NCBI GenBank assembly: GCA_947470895.1
Contig: CANIVF010000032.1
Coordinates: 1 to 47,427 of the forward strand
Origin: Bacteroidota bacterium
GTDB taxonomy: Bacteria > Bacteroidota > Bacteroidia > Cytophagales > Cyclobacteriaceae
Length of the DNA stretch: 47,427 bases
Direction of reading: 5' to 3'
Shown one piece after another: positions 30,290-40,173 of the stretch. Every line of letters begins with the position of its first letter. Position 1 is the stretch's first letter. Made by a program: the position numbers and the translations under genes. Under the pieces are notes generated by a model. It saw only the letters and a list, made by a program, of their open reading frames with translations. It made no database searches and was not told the origin of the DNA.

Positions 30290-31273
30290 TTAAATAGAAA
30301 GAATTTTAGCTATTCGTAATGACTCACTATCAATCTCATGAATGTGATTGATGATGGTGTCAAAACTATTATAAACGATTACGTTATTGCGGATACCGAC
30401 CATAACATCCTTCTCACCTTTGATTAGACCTTCAACGGCCGCAATACCCATTTTACTCGCTAATACGCGATCGAAATAAGTAGGAGTGCCTCCGCGTTGA
30501 AGATGACCTAGTATGGTAACCTTGATATCAAAATAGTTGTTTCTCGCTGAGAATTTACTGGCCAGTTCCATCGCACCTCCTAACTTACTTCCTTCAGCCA
30601 CTACGATAAGACTAGATTTTTTATTTGTCTTTCCGCCTTCATCCAGTTTGTTGAAAAGCTCTTCCAACGTAATTGATTCTTCGGGGATAATCGTAGCCAC
30701 GGCACCTCCGGCAATGCCGCAATTCAATGCAATATAACCAGAGTTGCGCCCCATCACCTCAATGAAGAAAAGACGATTATGAGAGATTGCCGTATCGCGT
30801 ATTTTATCAATGGCTTCTACTGCGGTATTCGTAGCCGTATCATAACCAATGGTATAATCTGTACCTGCTAAATCGTTATCAATAGTGCCCGGAATACAGA
30901 TGGATGGAACCGAATACTCTTCATAAAATTTATGAAGTCCTGTGAATGTTCCGTCACCTCCAATGGCAACTAACGAATCAATGCCGTGCTTCTTTAAATT
31001 GGCATAAGCTTTTTCACGGCCTTCTTTTGTTCGGAACTCAGCACTTCTTGCTGATTTTAGAATCGTGCCTCCGCGTTGAATAATATTACCAACAGAGCGT
31101 GCACCCAGTTTTACAATCTCACCACTGATCATGCCTTCGTAACCTTGCATGATTCCGTAGACTTCTTTTTGATAATATATAGAAGCTCTTACTACTGCTC
31201 GCAAAGCTGCATTCATTCCAGGAGCATCTCCACCAGATGTAAACACCCCAATCTTCGAAATTTTTGAGTCCAT
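30290..31273 (-). CDS. pfkA: ATP-dependent 6-phosphofructokinase
   Basis: 327 residues, normal for bacterial PfkA. The ATP loop IGVFTSGGDAPGMNAALR is near residue 7, GGDGTFTG near 106, the catalytic DNDLAGTDYTIGYDTA near 128 and the fructose-6-phosphate site EVMGRNSGYIA near 167. It phosphorylates fructose-6-phosphate to the 1,6-bisphosphate, the committing step of glycolysis. It precedes the ROK glucokinase by 9 bp and lies 59 bp downstream of the pgi stop, all in the same direction. An 18-bp perfect palindrome is 69 bp upstream of its start. Confidence 0.96.
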   Translation of the reverse strand: MDSKISKIGVFTSGGDAPGMNAALRAVVRASIYYQKEVYGIMQGYEGMISGEIVKLGARSVGNIIQRGGTILKSARSAEFRTKEGREKAYANLKKHGIDSLVAIGGDGTFTGLHKFYEEYSVPSICIPGTIDNDLAGTDYTIGYDTATNTAVEAIDKIRDTAISHNRLFFIEVMGRNSGYIALNCGIAGGAVATIIPEESITLEELFNKLDEGGKTNKKSSLIVVAEGSKLGGAMELASKFSARNNYFDIKVTILGHLQRGGTPTYFDRVLASKMGIAAVEGLIKGEKDVMVGIRNNVIVYNSFDTIINHIHEIDSESLRIAKILSI

Positions 31274-31332
31274 TCGTTTAGTCGAAGGTTCAAAAGTACA
31301 GTTAAAAGAATGTTTTACAAGAAGATTAAAAG

Positions 31333-32985
31333 TTATTCAGATTTCAAACGTTTGAAATAGTTGATCAGTCCGTTGGTCGAAGTGTCATGTGAAGAAATCA
31401 AGTCGGGTGAAGTAAGTTCAGGGAGGATTTTCTTTGCCAGAACCTTACCTAATTCCACACCCCATTGATCGAAGCTAAAAATATTCCAGATCGCGCCCTG
31501 AACAAATATCTTATGTTCATAAAGTGCGATGAGTGTTCCAAGGGTACGGGGCGTAAGACTCTTGAACATAATGGAATTAGTAGGTCGGTTGCCGCTAAAC
31601 ACCCGGTATGGAAGATGAAACTTAATATCTTCTTTACTCATTCCTGAATCAAGAAGTTCTTTCTCCACTTGCTCTTTCGTTTTGCCAAGCATCAACGCTT
31701 CCGTCTGTGCAAAGTAATTTGACATCAGCTTGTCGTGATGATCACCAATCTTATTATAACTTATCGCAGGAGCAATAAAATCACAAGGTATAAGCTTGGT
31801 ACCCTGGTGTATTAGCTGATAGAAAGCGTGTTGTCCGTTAGTACCAGGCTCGCCCCAAATGATCGGGCCGGTTTGATACAATACAGGCTGTCCTTTGCGG
31901 TCAACAGATTTGCCATTACTTTCCATGTTTCCCTGCTGAAAATAAGCAGCAAAGCGATGAAGATATTGATCATAGGGAAGGATTGCTTCTGAGTGCGCTT
32001 CAAAGAAATTGGAATACCAAATTCCTAATAGGGCAAGGATAACAGGTATGTTTTTTTCGAAAGGTTCATTTTTAAAATGGTTGTCAGCTGCATGAGCTCC
32101 TTCGAGTAACTGCTTGAAATGATCAAAGCCTATGGTACAAGCAATAGATAACCCGATTGAAGACCACAATGAATAACGACCACCTACCCAATCCCAAAAC
32201 ACAAACATATTTTCGGGGGCAATGCCAAAAGCTGTAACGGCTTTAGTATTGGTAGAAACAGCAACGAAATGCTTTGCCACATCACCCTTGCCAGAAGTTT
32301 TTTCCAAAAACCAAGCTTTTGCAGATTCCGCATTGGTCATGGTCTCCTGTGTAGTGAATGTTTTGGAGGCTATGATGAAGAGGGTTGTTTCAGGATTTAA
32401 TTTTTTTGTTGTCTCAACGATGTGAGTTCCATCCACATTGGAAACAAAATGTGGTGTGATGTTTTTGTGATATGGTTTAAGTGCTTCCGTAACCATGAGA
32501 GGTCCAAGATCTGATCCACCAATACCAATGTTAACAATATCGGTAATGGCTTTGTCTGTGTAACCTTTCCATTGTCCGTTTAACAATCGGCTAGAGAATT
32601 TTTCCATCTGATCAAGTACAATGTTAACCTGAGGCATTACATTTTCTCCATCAACATAGACAGGAGTTTTAGATGTATTTCTTAATGCGATGTGCAACAC
32701 AGAGCGATGTTCTGTCAGATTGATTTTATCGCCATTAAACATAGCATCAATGGAATCCTTCAGTTGAACTTCATGAGCGAGGTTGAAAAGTAGATTCATG
32801 GTTTCTTCAGTGACTATGTTTTTGGAATAGTCAATGAGAATATCGCTGAGTTTCAATTGAAACTTTTCAAATCGCTTGGGATCTTCCTCAAATAGTTCAC
32901 GCATGGGCGTAGCCTGCATGGTTAAAAGATGTCCGGTTAGGAGTTGCCAGGAAGTTGTCTCTGCAGGGTTAATAGAGGGGAGCAT
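31333..32985 (-). CDS. pgi: Glucose-6-phosphate isomerase
   Basis: 550 residues from the ATG of [13 protein letters not shown]; a start 19 codons upstream (33042) adds an unusual hydrophobic leader and is less likely. Family signatures: [18 protein letters not shown], the first PGI motif [20 protein letters not shown], and the second near the C-terminus ([19 protein letters not shown]). It interconverts glucose-6-phosphate and fructose-6-phosphate, linking the neighbouring glucokinase and phosphofructokinase. Cytoplasmic. Its 3' end contains the palindrome described at 31342-31359. Confidence 0.97.
   Translation of the reverse strand: MLPSINPAETTSWQLLTGHLLTMQATPMRELFEEDPKRFEKFQLKLSDILIDYSKNIVTEETMNLLFNLAHEVQLKDSIDAMFNGDKINLTEHRSVLHIALRNTSKTPVYVDGENVMPQVNIVLDQMEKFSSRLLNGQWKGYTDKAITDIVNIGIGGSDLGPLMVTEALKPYHKNITPHFVSNVDGTHIVETTKKLNPETTLFIIASKTFTTQETMTNAESAKAWFLEKTSGKGDVAKHFVAVSTNTKAVTAFGIAPENMFVFWDWVGGRYSLWSSIGLSIACTIGFDHFKQLLEGAHAADNHFKNEPFEKNIPVILALLGIWYSNFFEAHSEAILPYDQYLHRFAAYFQQGNMESNGKSVDRKGQPVLYQTGPIIWGEPGTNGQHAFYQLIHQGTKLIPCDFIAPAISYNKIGDHHDKLMSNYFAQTEALMLGKTKEQVEKELLDSGMSKEDIKFHLPYRVFSGNRPTNSIMFKSLTPRTLGTLIALYEHKIFVQGAIWNIFSFDQWGVELGKVLAKKILPELTSPDLISSHDTSTNGLINYFKRLKSE
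31342..31359. promoter_or_regulatory. 18-bp perfect palindrome, candidate operator for pfkA
   Basis: ATTTCAAACGTTTGAAAT reads the same on both strands. The core CAAACGTTTG is the usual shape of a LacI-family operator. It lies inside the last codons of pgi, 69-86 bp before the pfkA start, where an operator of the pfkA-glucokinase unit could sit. By chance one perfect 18-bp palindrome is expected in about 260 kb. Confidence 0.35.
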
Positions 32986-33098
32986 AGAATAGGTTAATTT
33001 AATATTGACTAAGTTAAACAACACTAAAGAAGTGATGGACACAAAATTAGAAATTGCGGTTAACTTTAGAAGAGGACTTCGCCAATAAAGAATAGAGT

Positions 33099-33503
33099 TT
33101 ATCCGCCTACTACCTTTTTAAGGTTTTCCATAAGTCCTTCCCACAGTTCTTGTAATTCTTCAACATCATCGATTTCAGAATAGTCGATCACCCTAAGAAA
33201 GGTGGTTTGCGTGAGTTCATTTATTTCCAATCGCAATTCGAAATAGGATGGATCTTTTTCGTCTTCTTTAGTTTCGGGAAGGTATTCGAAACGTGCAAAG
33301 TGATTGGTGCGATGTGAAGTCATAATTGCCTTATGCTCTTCGTTATCCCAAACAAAAGTGAACACTTTTTCAGGACTTATATTGACATCGTCAGCGAACC
33401 ATTCGGACAATCCACTGGCAGTCTGGATGTACGGATAAAGCATTTTAATCGAAGCGTGAATCTCAAAATCGGCATTAAATAGTTTTTTACTTCCAGTAAC
33501 CAT
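33099..33503 (-). CDS. START-like (SRPBCC fold) domain protein
   Basis: 134 residues with the START/AHSA1-like pattern of a single alpha/beta helix-grip domain: [20 protein letters not shown], then SEWFADDV and [14 protein letters not shown]. Such Bacteroidota proteins are usually annotated START-like; ligand and function are unknown. The C-terminal acidic helix ([17 protein letters not shown]) is typical of this branch. No signal peptide. It is transcribed towards pgi with a gap of about 110 bp and may share its transcript. Confidence 0.8.
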   Translation of the reverse strand: MVTGSKKLFNADFEIHASIKMLYPYIQTASGLSEWFADDVNISPEKVFTFVWDNEEHKAIMTSHRTNHFARFEYLPETKEDEKDPSYFELRLEINELTQTTFLRVIDYSEIDDVEELQELWEGLMENLKKVVGG

Positions 33504-33581
33504 ATGGGCTTCGTTTAGGTTTTAAGTTAGATGATTTTTTGTTGAACGACAAATTATAAGATAAATTCCTGCCGATATAAA

Positions 33582-33698
33582 ATGGGATATGAACTTGATG
33601 ACGAAATAATAGTCATTAAAATGACAGGTTACCTGATCTGTTATGATCCGCAACAAGTGACATTTGAAAAGAGTAGGAATCCTAACGATCAAAGTTAG
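33582..33698 (+). CDS. Very short orphan ORF (38 aa)
   Basis: ATG at 33582 opens a 38-codon frame (starting MGYELDDEIIVIKMTGYLIC) ending in TAG inside a hairpin. No homology is recognised and there is no clear ribosome binding site. It occupies the gap between the START-like gene and tRNA-Met and may be chance. Confidence 0.15.
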   Translation: MGYELDDEIIVIKMTGYLICYDPQQVTFEKSRNPNDQS

Positions 33699-33701
33699 GA
33701 T
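33679..33701. terminator. Hairpin without T-tract
   Basis: ATCCTAAC and GTTAGGAT form a perfect 8-bp stem around the 7-nt loop GATCAAA. Neither strand has a clear T-run, so a role as terminator of the minus-strand tRNA-Met transcript or the short ORF is only suggested by position. Confidence 0.3.
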
Positions 33702-33750
33702 CAACAGTTTGCAATGAGACGTGTATCTAGTTTAGCAATAGTCTTGGTAG

Positions 33751-33824
33751 TAGCGCGGGGGGGAGTTGAACCCCCGACCTTTGGGTTATGAATCCAACGC
33801 TCTAACCACCTGAGCTACCGCGCC
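33751..33824 (-). tRNA. tRNA-Met (CAT)
   Basis: On the minus strand a 74-nt cloverleaf is readable: acceptor GGCGCGG pairing with CCGCGCT (first pair G-U), D-arm GCTCAGGTGGTTAGAGC, anticodon stem TTGGA/CCCAA enclosing loop TTCATAA (roughly; anticodon CAT), and T-arm GGGGGTTCAACTCCCCC. CCA is not encoded. The paired first position excludes initiator tRNA, which has a mismatch there. A CAT anticodon could also belong to lysidine-modified tRNA-Ile, but the acceptor and D-arm look like elongator Met. Confidence 0.9.
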
Positions 33825-33998
33825 ATCTTTTATCAAATACAAGAATCAATTGGAATGATCGAAGCACTATTCCGAGCGATTAAAGCCTCAAATCCTGATT
33901 TTGAGGCGCAAACATACAAACTTTTCTCGTTATCAAAATACATGAATCAGGGTGGTGTGATATTTTCTTAAAAAAATAAATGGCCTTGTTTTTGACAT

Positions 33999-34006
33999 TA
34001 TCTTTG
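33999..34006 (+). promoter_or_regulatory. Putative -7 box of the LptF/LptG gene
   Basis: TATCTTTG matches TAnnTTTG exactly and ends 10 bp before the permease ATG, so any transcript from it would have almost no leader. No TTG lies at the expected -33 distance. Confidence 0.35.
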
Positions 34007-34016
34007 CCTCGCATTT

Positions 34017-35600
34017 ATGAAAAAGATCGATAAGCTCATTCTTACTTCTTTTCTGGGACCCTTTATTCTGACCTTTTTGGTCGTGGTATTTATCCTATTG
34101 AATATCCATATGCTCAAATATTTTGATGATATTATAGGTAAAGACCTTGGCTGGGACGTAATTGGCCAGTTGCTATTCTACTTCGCGATATTCAATACAC
34201 CCGTAGCGCTTCCTTTAGCCGTATTACTTTCTTCCTTAATCACTTTTGGTAATCTTGGCGAACACTTTGAATTGACGGCTATCAAGAGTTTAGGGATCTC
34301 GTTGGTTCGAAGTCTCCTTCCCATTTTTGCTTTTGTTTTATTGGTCACTGTAGGCGCTTTTATTGTAGGTAATTATATGGTGCCTAAAGCAGCGCTGGAA
34401 GCCTATAGTCTTCTATATGATATCAAACAAAAAAAACCAGCATTGGACTTGCGTCAGGGAGCGTTCTATAATGCGATACCAGACATTAGTATAAAAGTCA
34501 ATGAAAAATTAGCTGATGAAGGTATCTTAAAGGGCATCATCATTTATGATCATCGGAATAGAACTGGTAATAAGGAGGTGACTGTGGCCGATTCCGGAAG
34601 AATGTATACGTTCCTAAACGATCAATATCTGAAGTTGGAGTTATTTAATGGTTACAATTATATCGAAGGCGCTGGTTCTGGGGCAGATATTTCATCTGGG
34701 CCCGTGAATCAGGAAAATTATCGAAAGACTAAGTTCACTAAAACCCAGATTGTCTTTGATCTGTCTTCTTTTGGCTTAAATCGAACAGACAAAAAATGGT
34801 TTCAGAGCAACCGGATTATGCGTAACATGAGTGAACTCGTGTCTGATATGGACTCTGTGAACTCAGAGATCAAAACACAGCAACTTGGTATTTACACCAG
34901 CAGTAGTCAGGTATTTAATTATCACCTTAAAAAAGATACTGTAGAGTGGCCTGTGGATATTAAAGAACTGAAACGAAAAAGAGATTCTTTAGCGCTTAAT
35001 AAAGACTCAAAAGGAGAAAGTATCAGCAGGAACCAAGTGATACACGTTGTTCGTAAAACACTGGATAAGAAGATTTCAATTTCAGAAAAAGAAAGATCTG
35101 TTTCCGATAGCCTTTTTAAAATACCTTTCACCCGAAGTGAAATTGGAGTTGCATCTAATCAGGTAAGAACTGTTAAAAGCCAGATATACAATTACAATGA
35201 ACAAATCAAAGCACATGGAGATAGATTTATAGAATTCGAAGTGCAATGGCATAAGATTTTAGCTAATTCCATCGCCTGTATTGCCATGTTTCTGATAGGG
35301 GCCCCTCTTGGTTCGATCATTAAGAAAGGTGGGTTGGGTGTGCCAGTTCTCGTTTCAATAATATTCTTTATCGTTTTCTATGTTCTATCTCTAATGGGCG
35401 AAAAATGGGCCAAACAAGGTACTCTTCCCACTGTTGAAGGAATGTGGCTGGCTAATTCAGTATTGGTTATTATTGGATTGTTCTTTTTAAAACAGGCCAG
35501 AGCAGATGCCCGACTTTTTGATTCTGACTTTTATAATGTTGTTTGGGACAGATTAAAGCGCAAATTCGCTAACACTGAAACAACGAACTTTCAGATATAA
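34017..35600 (+). CDS. LptF/LptG (YjgP/YjgQ) family permease
   Basis: 527 residues. Three N-terminal membrane helices (about 12-32, 55-78 and 100-120; start MKKIDKLILTSFLGPF) and three C-terminal ones (about 417-437, 442-462 and 475-493) flank a large periplasmic domain containing an extra charged, helix-prone insert (about 270-400). In Gram-negatives LptF and LptG form the membrane part of the LptB2FG ABC exporter that lifts lipopolysaccharide from the inner membrane. Only one such gene is here; its partner must be elsewhere. It is flanked upstream by the opposite-strand tRNA-Met and downstream by rpsO. Confidence 0.9.
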   Translation: MKKIDKLILTSFLGPFILTFLVVVFILLNIHMLKYFDDIIGKDLGWDVIGQLLFYFAIFNTPVALPLAVLLSSLITFGNLGEHFELTAIKSLGISLVRSLLPIFAFVLLVTVGAFIVGNYMVPKAALEAYSLLYDIKQKKPALDLRQGAFYNAIPDISIKVNEKLADEGILKGIIIYDHRNRTGNKEVTVADSGRMYTFLNDQYLKLELFNGYNYIEGAGSGADISSGPVNQENYRKTKFTKTQIVFDLSSFGLNRTDKKWFQSNRIMRNMSELVSDMDSVNSEIKTQQLGIYTSSSQVFNYHLKKDTVEWPVDIKELKRKRDSLALNKDSKGESISRNQVIHVVRKTLDKKISISEKERSVSDSLFKIPFTRSEIGVASNQVRTVKSQIYNYNEQIKAHGDRFIEFEVQWHKILANSIACIAMFLIGAPLGSIIKKGGLGVPVLVSIIFFIVFYVLSLMGEKWAKQGTLPTVEGMWLANSVLVIIGLFFLKQARADARLFDSDFYNVVWDRLKRKFANTETTNFQI

Positions 35601-35601
35601 C

Positions 35602-35632
35602 TTGCTTTTTAATGCTGATAAGAATACTTTTG
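35602..35632 (+). promoter_or_regulatory. rpsO promoter (TTG-N20-TACTTTTG)
   Basis: TTG at 35602 and TACTTTTG at 35625-35632 are separated by 20 bp, a good fit to the Bacteroidota primary promoter (TTTG, 19-21 bp, TAnnTTTG). The predicted start lies about 30 nt before the rpsO ATG at 35669. Confidence 0.6.
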
Positions 35633-35668
35633 CGCGTTAAAAATAGAAAAAGATAAACTTTACGAGAG

Positions 35669-35944
35669 ATGTACCTTAATTCAGAAAAGAAGCAGGATTT
35701 GTTTAGCAAGCATGGCTTCGCTAAGAAAAAGAATGATACTGGTTCACCAGAGTCACAAATTGCCCTATTCACGTATCGCATTAATCACTTGACCGGTCAC
35801 TTAAAGGGTCAAAAGAAGGATTATTCTACTCAAACAGGCCTTTTGAGATTGGTAGGACAACGTAAGAAGTTGCTCAACTATCTTCAAAGAACTAACATTG
35901 AAAGATACAGATCAGTTATTGCAGATCTGGAGCTAAGAAAATAA
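35669..35944 (+). CDS. rpsO: 30S ribosomal protein S15
   Basis: 91 residues, the standard length. The S15 signature ([20 protein letters not shown] then [13 protein letters not shown]) and the [10 protein letters not shown] motif are present. S15 binds 16S rRNA at the central domain junction. As in many bacteria it sits directly upstream of pnp, here separated by a terminator. Confidence 0.98.
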   Translation: MYLNSEKKQDLFSKHGFAKKKNDTGSPESQIALFTYRINHLTGHLKGQKKDYSTQTGLLRLVGQRKKLLNYLQRTNIERYRSVIADLELRK

Positions 35945-35963
35945 GCATTCACAACAAGCAGAT

Positions 35964-35997
35964 AGGGAATCAATTCAGATTCCCTTTTTGTTTTTTT
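35964..35997 (+). terminator. Intrinsic terminator after rpsO
   Basis: AGGGAATC pairs with GATTCCCT (8 bp, 6-nt loop AATTCA) and is followed by TTTTG and a seven-T run. It lies 20 bp after the rpsO stop, so read-through into pnp is probably partial. Confidence 0.8.
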
Positions 35998-36051
35998 ATA
36001 AACTATCCGAAAGGCTGTGAATTGTAGGCCTTTCACAATAACTCATACCTA

Positions 36052-38199
36052 ATGAATCCAACTATTATTTCGAAATCTTGTACGCTCCCCGATGGACGTC
36101 ACATTACCATTGAAACAGGAAAACTTGCCCGACAGGCTGATGGCGCTGTAGTACTTCGCATGGGGGATACCATGCTTTTGGCTACAGTTGTTGCAGCACA
36201 AACCGCTAAAGACGGGGTTGACTTTTTACCGATGTCAGTAGATTACCAGGAACGTTTTGCCTCAACGGGTAAAATTCCTGGTGGCTTTTTAAAACGCGAA
36301 GGAAAACTATCTGATTATGAAGTGTTGGTCAGCCGCCTGGTTGACCGTGCTATTCGTCCTCTTTTTCCAGATGATTATCATGCAGAGACACAAGTAGCTA
36401 TTCAACTTATCTCGGGTGATCTTAATGCATTGCCCGATGCATTAGCTGCTTTTGCTGCATCGGCAGCCTTTGCGGTTTCCGATATTCCGTTTCAAGGACC
36501 TATTTCAGAAGTTAGGGTTATAAGGCTTGATGATCAGTATATTATCAATCCTACTTTAGAGCAAAAAGAAAAGGCTGATTTAGATTTTATTGTAGCCGCT
36601 TCTATAGATAATATTTTGATGGTTGAAGGAGAGTGCAAAGAAATTAATGAGACAGACATGCTTGAAGCCCTTAAGTTGGCTCATGATGCCATCAAGGTGC
36701 AATGTCAATTACAATTGGAACTCGCTGAAGCAACAGGTAAAACTCAGAAGAGGGTTTATAATCACGAAGTGAAGGACGAAGCTTTCAAAGCAGAACTTTT
36801 CAAGCTTCTATACGACAAGGTTTATGATGTGGCTCGTCAGCAGCTTGCCAACAAGCATCAGAGATCAGAACTATTTGGTAAGATCGTTGAAGACTATTTG
36901 GCTTCGTTACCCGAGGGCACAACGGTTAACAAAGACCTCGTGAAGAAGTATTACAAGGATATTCAAAAGACCGCATGCCGCAATCTTGTTCTTAATGAAA
37001 AAGTTCGCTTGGATGGCCGTAAGACTAATGAGATCAGACAGATAACCTCTGAGATTGACTACCTTCCTTCGGCTCATGGATCTTCTGTTTTTACACGTGG
37101 CGAAACGCAATCACTAACTACCGTAACACTAGGTACCAAGTTGGATGAACAGATGATTGACGGTGCCATGTTTGATGGAACCAACAAGTTTATCCTGCAC
37201 TATAATTTCCCTGGTTTTTCCACGGGAGAAGTAAAGCCAAATCGTGGCCCAGGAAGAAGAGAAGTTGGTCATGGTAACCTTGCTATGAGAGCGTTGAAAC
37301 AAGTTCTCCCTAATATGAGCGAGAGCCCTTACACAATACGTGTGGTTTCCGATATTCTGGAATCCAATGGCTCCTCGTCAATGGCCACCGTATGTGCCGG
37401 TTCACTGGCTCTGATGGATGCGGGTATTAAGATTTCATCTCCTGTTTCAGGTATTGCTATGGGTATGATCTCCGATAGTTCTACTAAGAAATATGCCATC
37501 CTTTCTGATATTCTTGGTGATGAAGATCACCTCGGAGATATGGACTTTAAAGTTACAGGTACTGAAAAAGGTATTACAGCTTGCCAGATGGATTTAAAGG
37601 TAGATGGACTAACCTACGATGTTCTTAAGGAAGCCTTGGATCAGGCTAAGGAAGGCCGACTTCATATTCTTGGAGAAATGAAGAAGACTATCGCTGCTTC
37701 AAAGGCAGATTTAAAACCTCATGCTCCTCGTGCCGTCACTATCGTGATCGAGAAAGAAATGATCGGTGCGGTAATCGGGCCAGGCGGAAAAGTGGTTCAG
37801 GAAATCCAGAAGACAACCGGTGCTACCATCGTTATTGAAGAAGTAGGTAATAAGGGTATCGTTAACATTTTCGCTACTAATCAGGAAGTGATGGATGCGG
37901 CAGTGAGACGCGTAAAAGCAATCGTGGCGATTCCGGAAGTAGGAGAAGTTTATGACGGTGTTGTGAAATCAATTATGCCTTTTGGTGCTTTTGTGGAATT
38001 CATGCCAGGTAAAGATGGCTTGTTGCATATCTCTGAAATTAAATGGGATCGCCTCGAAACCATGGAAGGAGTGATGGAAGTTGGCGAGCAGGTAAAAGTA
38101 AAACTGGTGGAAGTAGATAAGAAGACCGGTAAATATCGTCTTTCACGTAAAGTATTATTAACTAAGCCTCCCAGAAAAGAGGAAACACCGACAGCTTAA
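36052..38199 (+). CDS. pnp: Polynucleotide phosphorylase
   Basis: 715 residues: two RNase PH domains (about 15-230 and 315-545, the second with [20 protein letters not shown] and [14 protein letters not shown]), a KH domain near 560-620 ([20 protein letters not shown]) and an S1 domain near 625-700 ([20 protein letters not shown]). PNPase degrades RNA 3'-5' by phosphorolysis in the cytoplasm. It follows rpsO, the conserved arrangement, with the sigma factor gene 72 bp downstream. Confidence 0.98.
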   Translation: MNPTIISKSCTLPDGRHITIETGKLARQADGAVVLRMGDTMLLATVVAAQTAKDGVDFLPMSVDYQERFASTGKIPGGFLKREGKLSDYEVLVSRLVDRAIRPLFPDDYHAETQVAIQLISGDLNALPDALAAFAASAAFAVSDIPFQGPISEVRVIRLDDQYIINPTLEQKEKADLDFIVAASIDNILMVEGECKEINETDMLEALKLAHDAIKVQCQLQLELAEATGKTQKRVYNHEVKDEAFKAELFKLLYDKVYDVARQQLANKHQRSELFGKIVEDYLASLPEGTTVNKDLVKKYYKDIQKTACRNLVLNEKVRLDGRKTNEIRQITSEIDYLPSAHGSSVFTRGETQSLTTVTLGTKLDEQMIDGAMFDGTNKFILHYNFPGFSTGEVKPNRGPGRREVGHGNLAMRALKQVLPNMSESPYTIRVVSDILESNGSSSMATVCAGSLALMDAGIKISSPVSGIAMGMISDSSTKKYAILSDILGDEDHLGDMDFKVTGTEKGITACQMDLKVDGLTYDVLKEALDQAKEGRLHILGEMKKTIAASKADLKPHAPRAVTIVIEKEMIGAVIGPGGKVVQEIQKTTGATIVIEEVGNKGIVNIFATNQEVMDAAVRRVKAIVAIPEVGEVYDGVVKSIMPFGAFVEFMPGKDGLLHISEIKWDRLETMEGVMEVGEQVKVKLVEVDKKTGKYRLSRKVLLTKPPRKEETPTA

Positions 38200-38271
38200 A
38201 CTTGCGAATACAGCTTTTTGGAACTAATTTTTCGACTTTACGTGTTTAGAATTTAACCACTAGATAGCGCA

Positions 38272-39135
38272 ATGAGACAATTAAAGATCAGCAAGCAGAT
38301 TACCAACCGCGAAAGCCAATCGCTGGATAAGTATCTCCAAGAGATCGGCAAGGTGGATTTGCTTACACCCGATGAAGAAGTTGAACTCGCCAAGAGAATT
38401 AAGGAAGGTGATCAAATTGCATTAGAGAAATTGACAAAAGCCAATTTGCGCTTTGTGGTTTCTGTAGCAAAACAATATCAGAACCAAGGGCTTTCCCTCG
38501 GTGACTTGATCAATGAAGGAAACCTCGGATTAATTAAAGCCGCTCAGCGCTTTGATGAAACCCGGGGTTTCAAGTTTATATCCTATGCAGTATGGTGGAT
38601 CCGCCAGTCGATCCTTCAGGCACTGGCAGAGCAATCGCGTATTGTTCGCTTACCATTAAACCGTGTTGGTTCACTGAACAAAATATCCAAAACCTTTTCA
38701 GAGTTAGAGCAGAAGTATGAACGCGAGCCTTCTCCCGAAGAATTAGCTGAAGTACTGGAAGTGACTACTGCTGAAGTGGTGGATACGATGAAGATCTCGG
38801 GTCGCCATGTATCCATGGATGCACCATTTGTTCAAGGAGAGGAAAACAGTTTGTTGGATGTGTTGGAAAACGACAGTGAAGAAACTCCTGACTCAGGCTT
38901 AATGACTGATTCATTAAGAAGGGAAGTTCAACGTGCGTTATCTACATTAACCCAACGTGAGTCGGATGTAATCACTTTGTACTTTGGTCTTAATGGCGAG
39001 CATGCCATGACATTGGAAGAGATTGGTGAGAAATTCAACCTAACCCGTGAGCGTGTGCGTCAGATTAAAGAAAAAGCCATCAGAAGATTACGTCATACCT
39101 CAAGAAGCAAAGCTCTAAAGCCTTACTTAGGTTAA
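38272..39135 (+). CDS. rpoD: Primary sigma factor RpoD/SigA (short Bacteroidota type)
   Basis: 287 residues with regions 1.2 to 4.2 but no region 1.1, the usual shape in this phylum. Region 1.2 is [20 protein letters not shown], region 2 contains [20 protein letters not shown] and [13 protein letters not shown], and region 4.2 ends in the helix-turn-helix [20 protein letters not shown]. It directs core RNA polymerase to housekeeping promoters, including the TTG/TAnnTTTG type seen in this window. A terminator follows. Confidence 0.97.
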   Translation: MRQLKISKQITNRESQSLDKYLQEIGKVDLLTPDEEVELAKRIKEGDQIALEKLTKANLRFVVSVAKQYQNQGLSLGDLINEGNLGLIKAAQRFDETRGFKFISYAVWWIRQSILQALAEQSRIVRLPLNRVGSLNKISKTFSELEQKYEREPSPEELAEVLEVTTAEVVDTMKISGRHVSMDAPFVQGEENSLLDVLENDSEETPDSGLMTDSLRREVQRALSTLTQRESDVITLYFGLNGEHAMTLEEIGEKFNLTRERVRQIKEKAIRRLRHTSRSKALKPYLG

Positions 39136-39160
39136 TAGTATGTTATTCTAGTATAAAATA

Positions 39161-39188
39161 AAGGGTCTCATCAAGTGAGGCCCTTTTT
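39161..39188 (+). terminator. Intrinsic terminator after rpoD
   Basis: AAGGGTCTCA pairs with TGAGGCCCTT (one T-G wobble) around the loop TCAAG, followed by a T-run. It separates the sigma factor from trxB. Confidence 0.8.
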
Positions 39189-39214
39189 ATTAATTGTTTA
39201 AATAAAGGAAGATT

Positions 39215-40165
39215 ATGGAAGAGGATAAAGTGAAAGTGTTGATTATCGGTTCTGGCCCGGCCGGGTATACAGCGGCTATTTATGCAGCACGCGCAGGACT
39301 AACACCTATGCTCTACACGGGTGGCCAACCCGGTGGCCAGCTCACCACTACCAATGATGTGGAGAATTTTCCCGGTTACCCTGAAGGAATAAACGGACCA
39401 CAGATGATGATGGATTTACAGAAGCAAGCAGAGCGTTTCGGAACCAAAGTAAATTATGGATTAATTACCTCCGTTGATTTTTCCTCGCATCCATTGAAAG
39501 TGGTGGTGGATGAAAAAGATACCATCGTTGCGGAATCAATTATCATCGCTACAGGAGCAACCGCTAAGTACTTAGGCATACCTTCGGAAGAGACGTATGC
39601 CAATCGCGGTGTGTCTGCCTGTGCTGTTTGTGATGGTTATTTTTACAGAAGCAAAGAGGTAGCCGTAGTAGGTGCCGGAGATTCCGCAGCGGAAGAAGCG
39701 ACTTACCTTTCCAAGCTTTGCACGAAGGTTCATTTGATTGTACGCAGAGATGAAATGAGAGCATCAAAAATCATGCAGCAAAGAGTCTTAAATACAACAA
39801 ACATTGAGATTCATTGGAATACCGAAACGGATGAGATATTGGGAGATGATCATGGCGTGAATGGTGTTCGTCTATCGAATACCAAGACAGGCGAAAAGAA
39901 GGATATCGCAGTACAGGGTTTCTTCTTAGCCATCGGTCACAAACCGAATACCGACATCTTCAAAGGTCAATTGGATATGGATGAATCAGGATACTTAAAA
40001 GTGCAGCCCGGTTCAACATTGACTAACGTAGAAGGCGTATTTGCGGTAGGTGATGTAGCTGATCGCATTTATCGTCAGGCTATTACGGCTGCAGGTAGTG
40101 GCTGCATGGGTGCCTTGGATGCTGAGAAGTTCTTGGCTGCTAAGGAAATGGAAACGGTTCATTAA
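39215..40165 (+). CDS. trxB: Thioredoxin-disulfide reductase
   Basis: 316 residues. FAD motif GSGPAGYTAAIYAARAG near residue 12, the redox pair Cys136-Ala-Val-Cys139 in VSACAVCDGYF, the NADPH motif VGAGDSAAEEATYLS near 153 and the C-terminal FAD motif GVFAVGDVADRIYRQ. It passes electrons from NADPH to thioredoxin. bshB1 starts 8 bp downstream, so two thiol-redox genes share an operon. Confidence 0.97.
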   Translation: MEEDKVKVLIIGSGPAGYTAAIYAARAGLTPMLYTGGQPGGQLTTTNDVENFPGYPEGINGPQMMMDLQKQAERFGTKVNYGLITSVDFSSHPLKVVVDEKDTIVAESIIIATGATAKYLGIPSEETYANRGVSACAVCDGYFYRSKEVAVVGAGDSAAEEATYLSKLCTKVHLIVRRDEMRASKIMQQRVLNTTNIEIHWNTETDEILGDDHGVNGVRLSNTKTGEKKDIAVQGFFLAIGHKPNTDIFKGQLDMDESGYLKVQPGSTLTNVEGVFAVGDVADRIYRQAITAAGSGCMGALDAEKFLAAKEMETVH

Positions 40166-40173
40166 GAATTTCG

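Noticed and set aside
32986..33042. Longer pgi start at 33042
   Set aside because: It adds a hydrophobic 19-residue leader unusual for a cytoplasmic isomerase; the ATG at 32985 gives the normal length.
33751..33824. Initiator tRNA-fMet
   Set aside because: The first acceptor pair is G-U, not the C-A mismatch of initiators.
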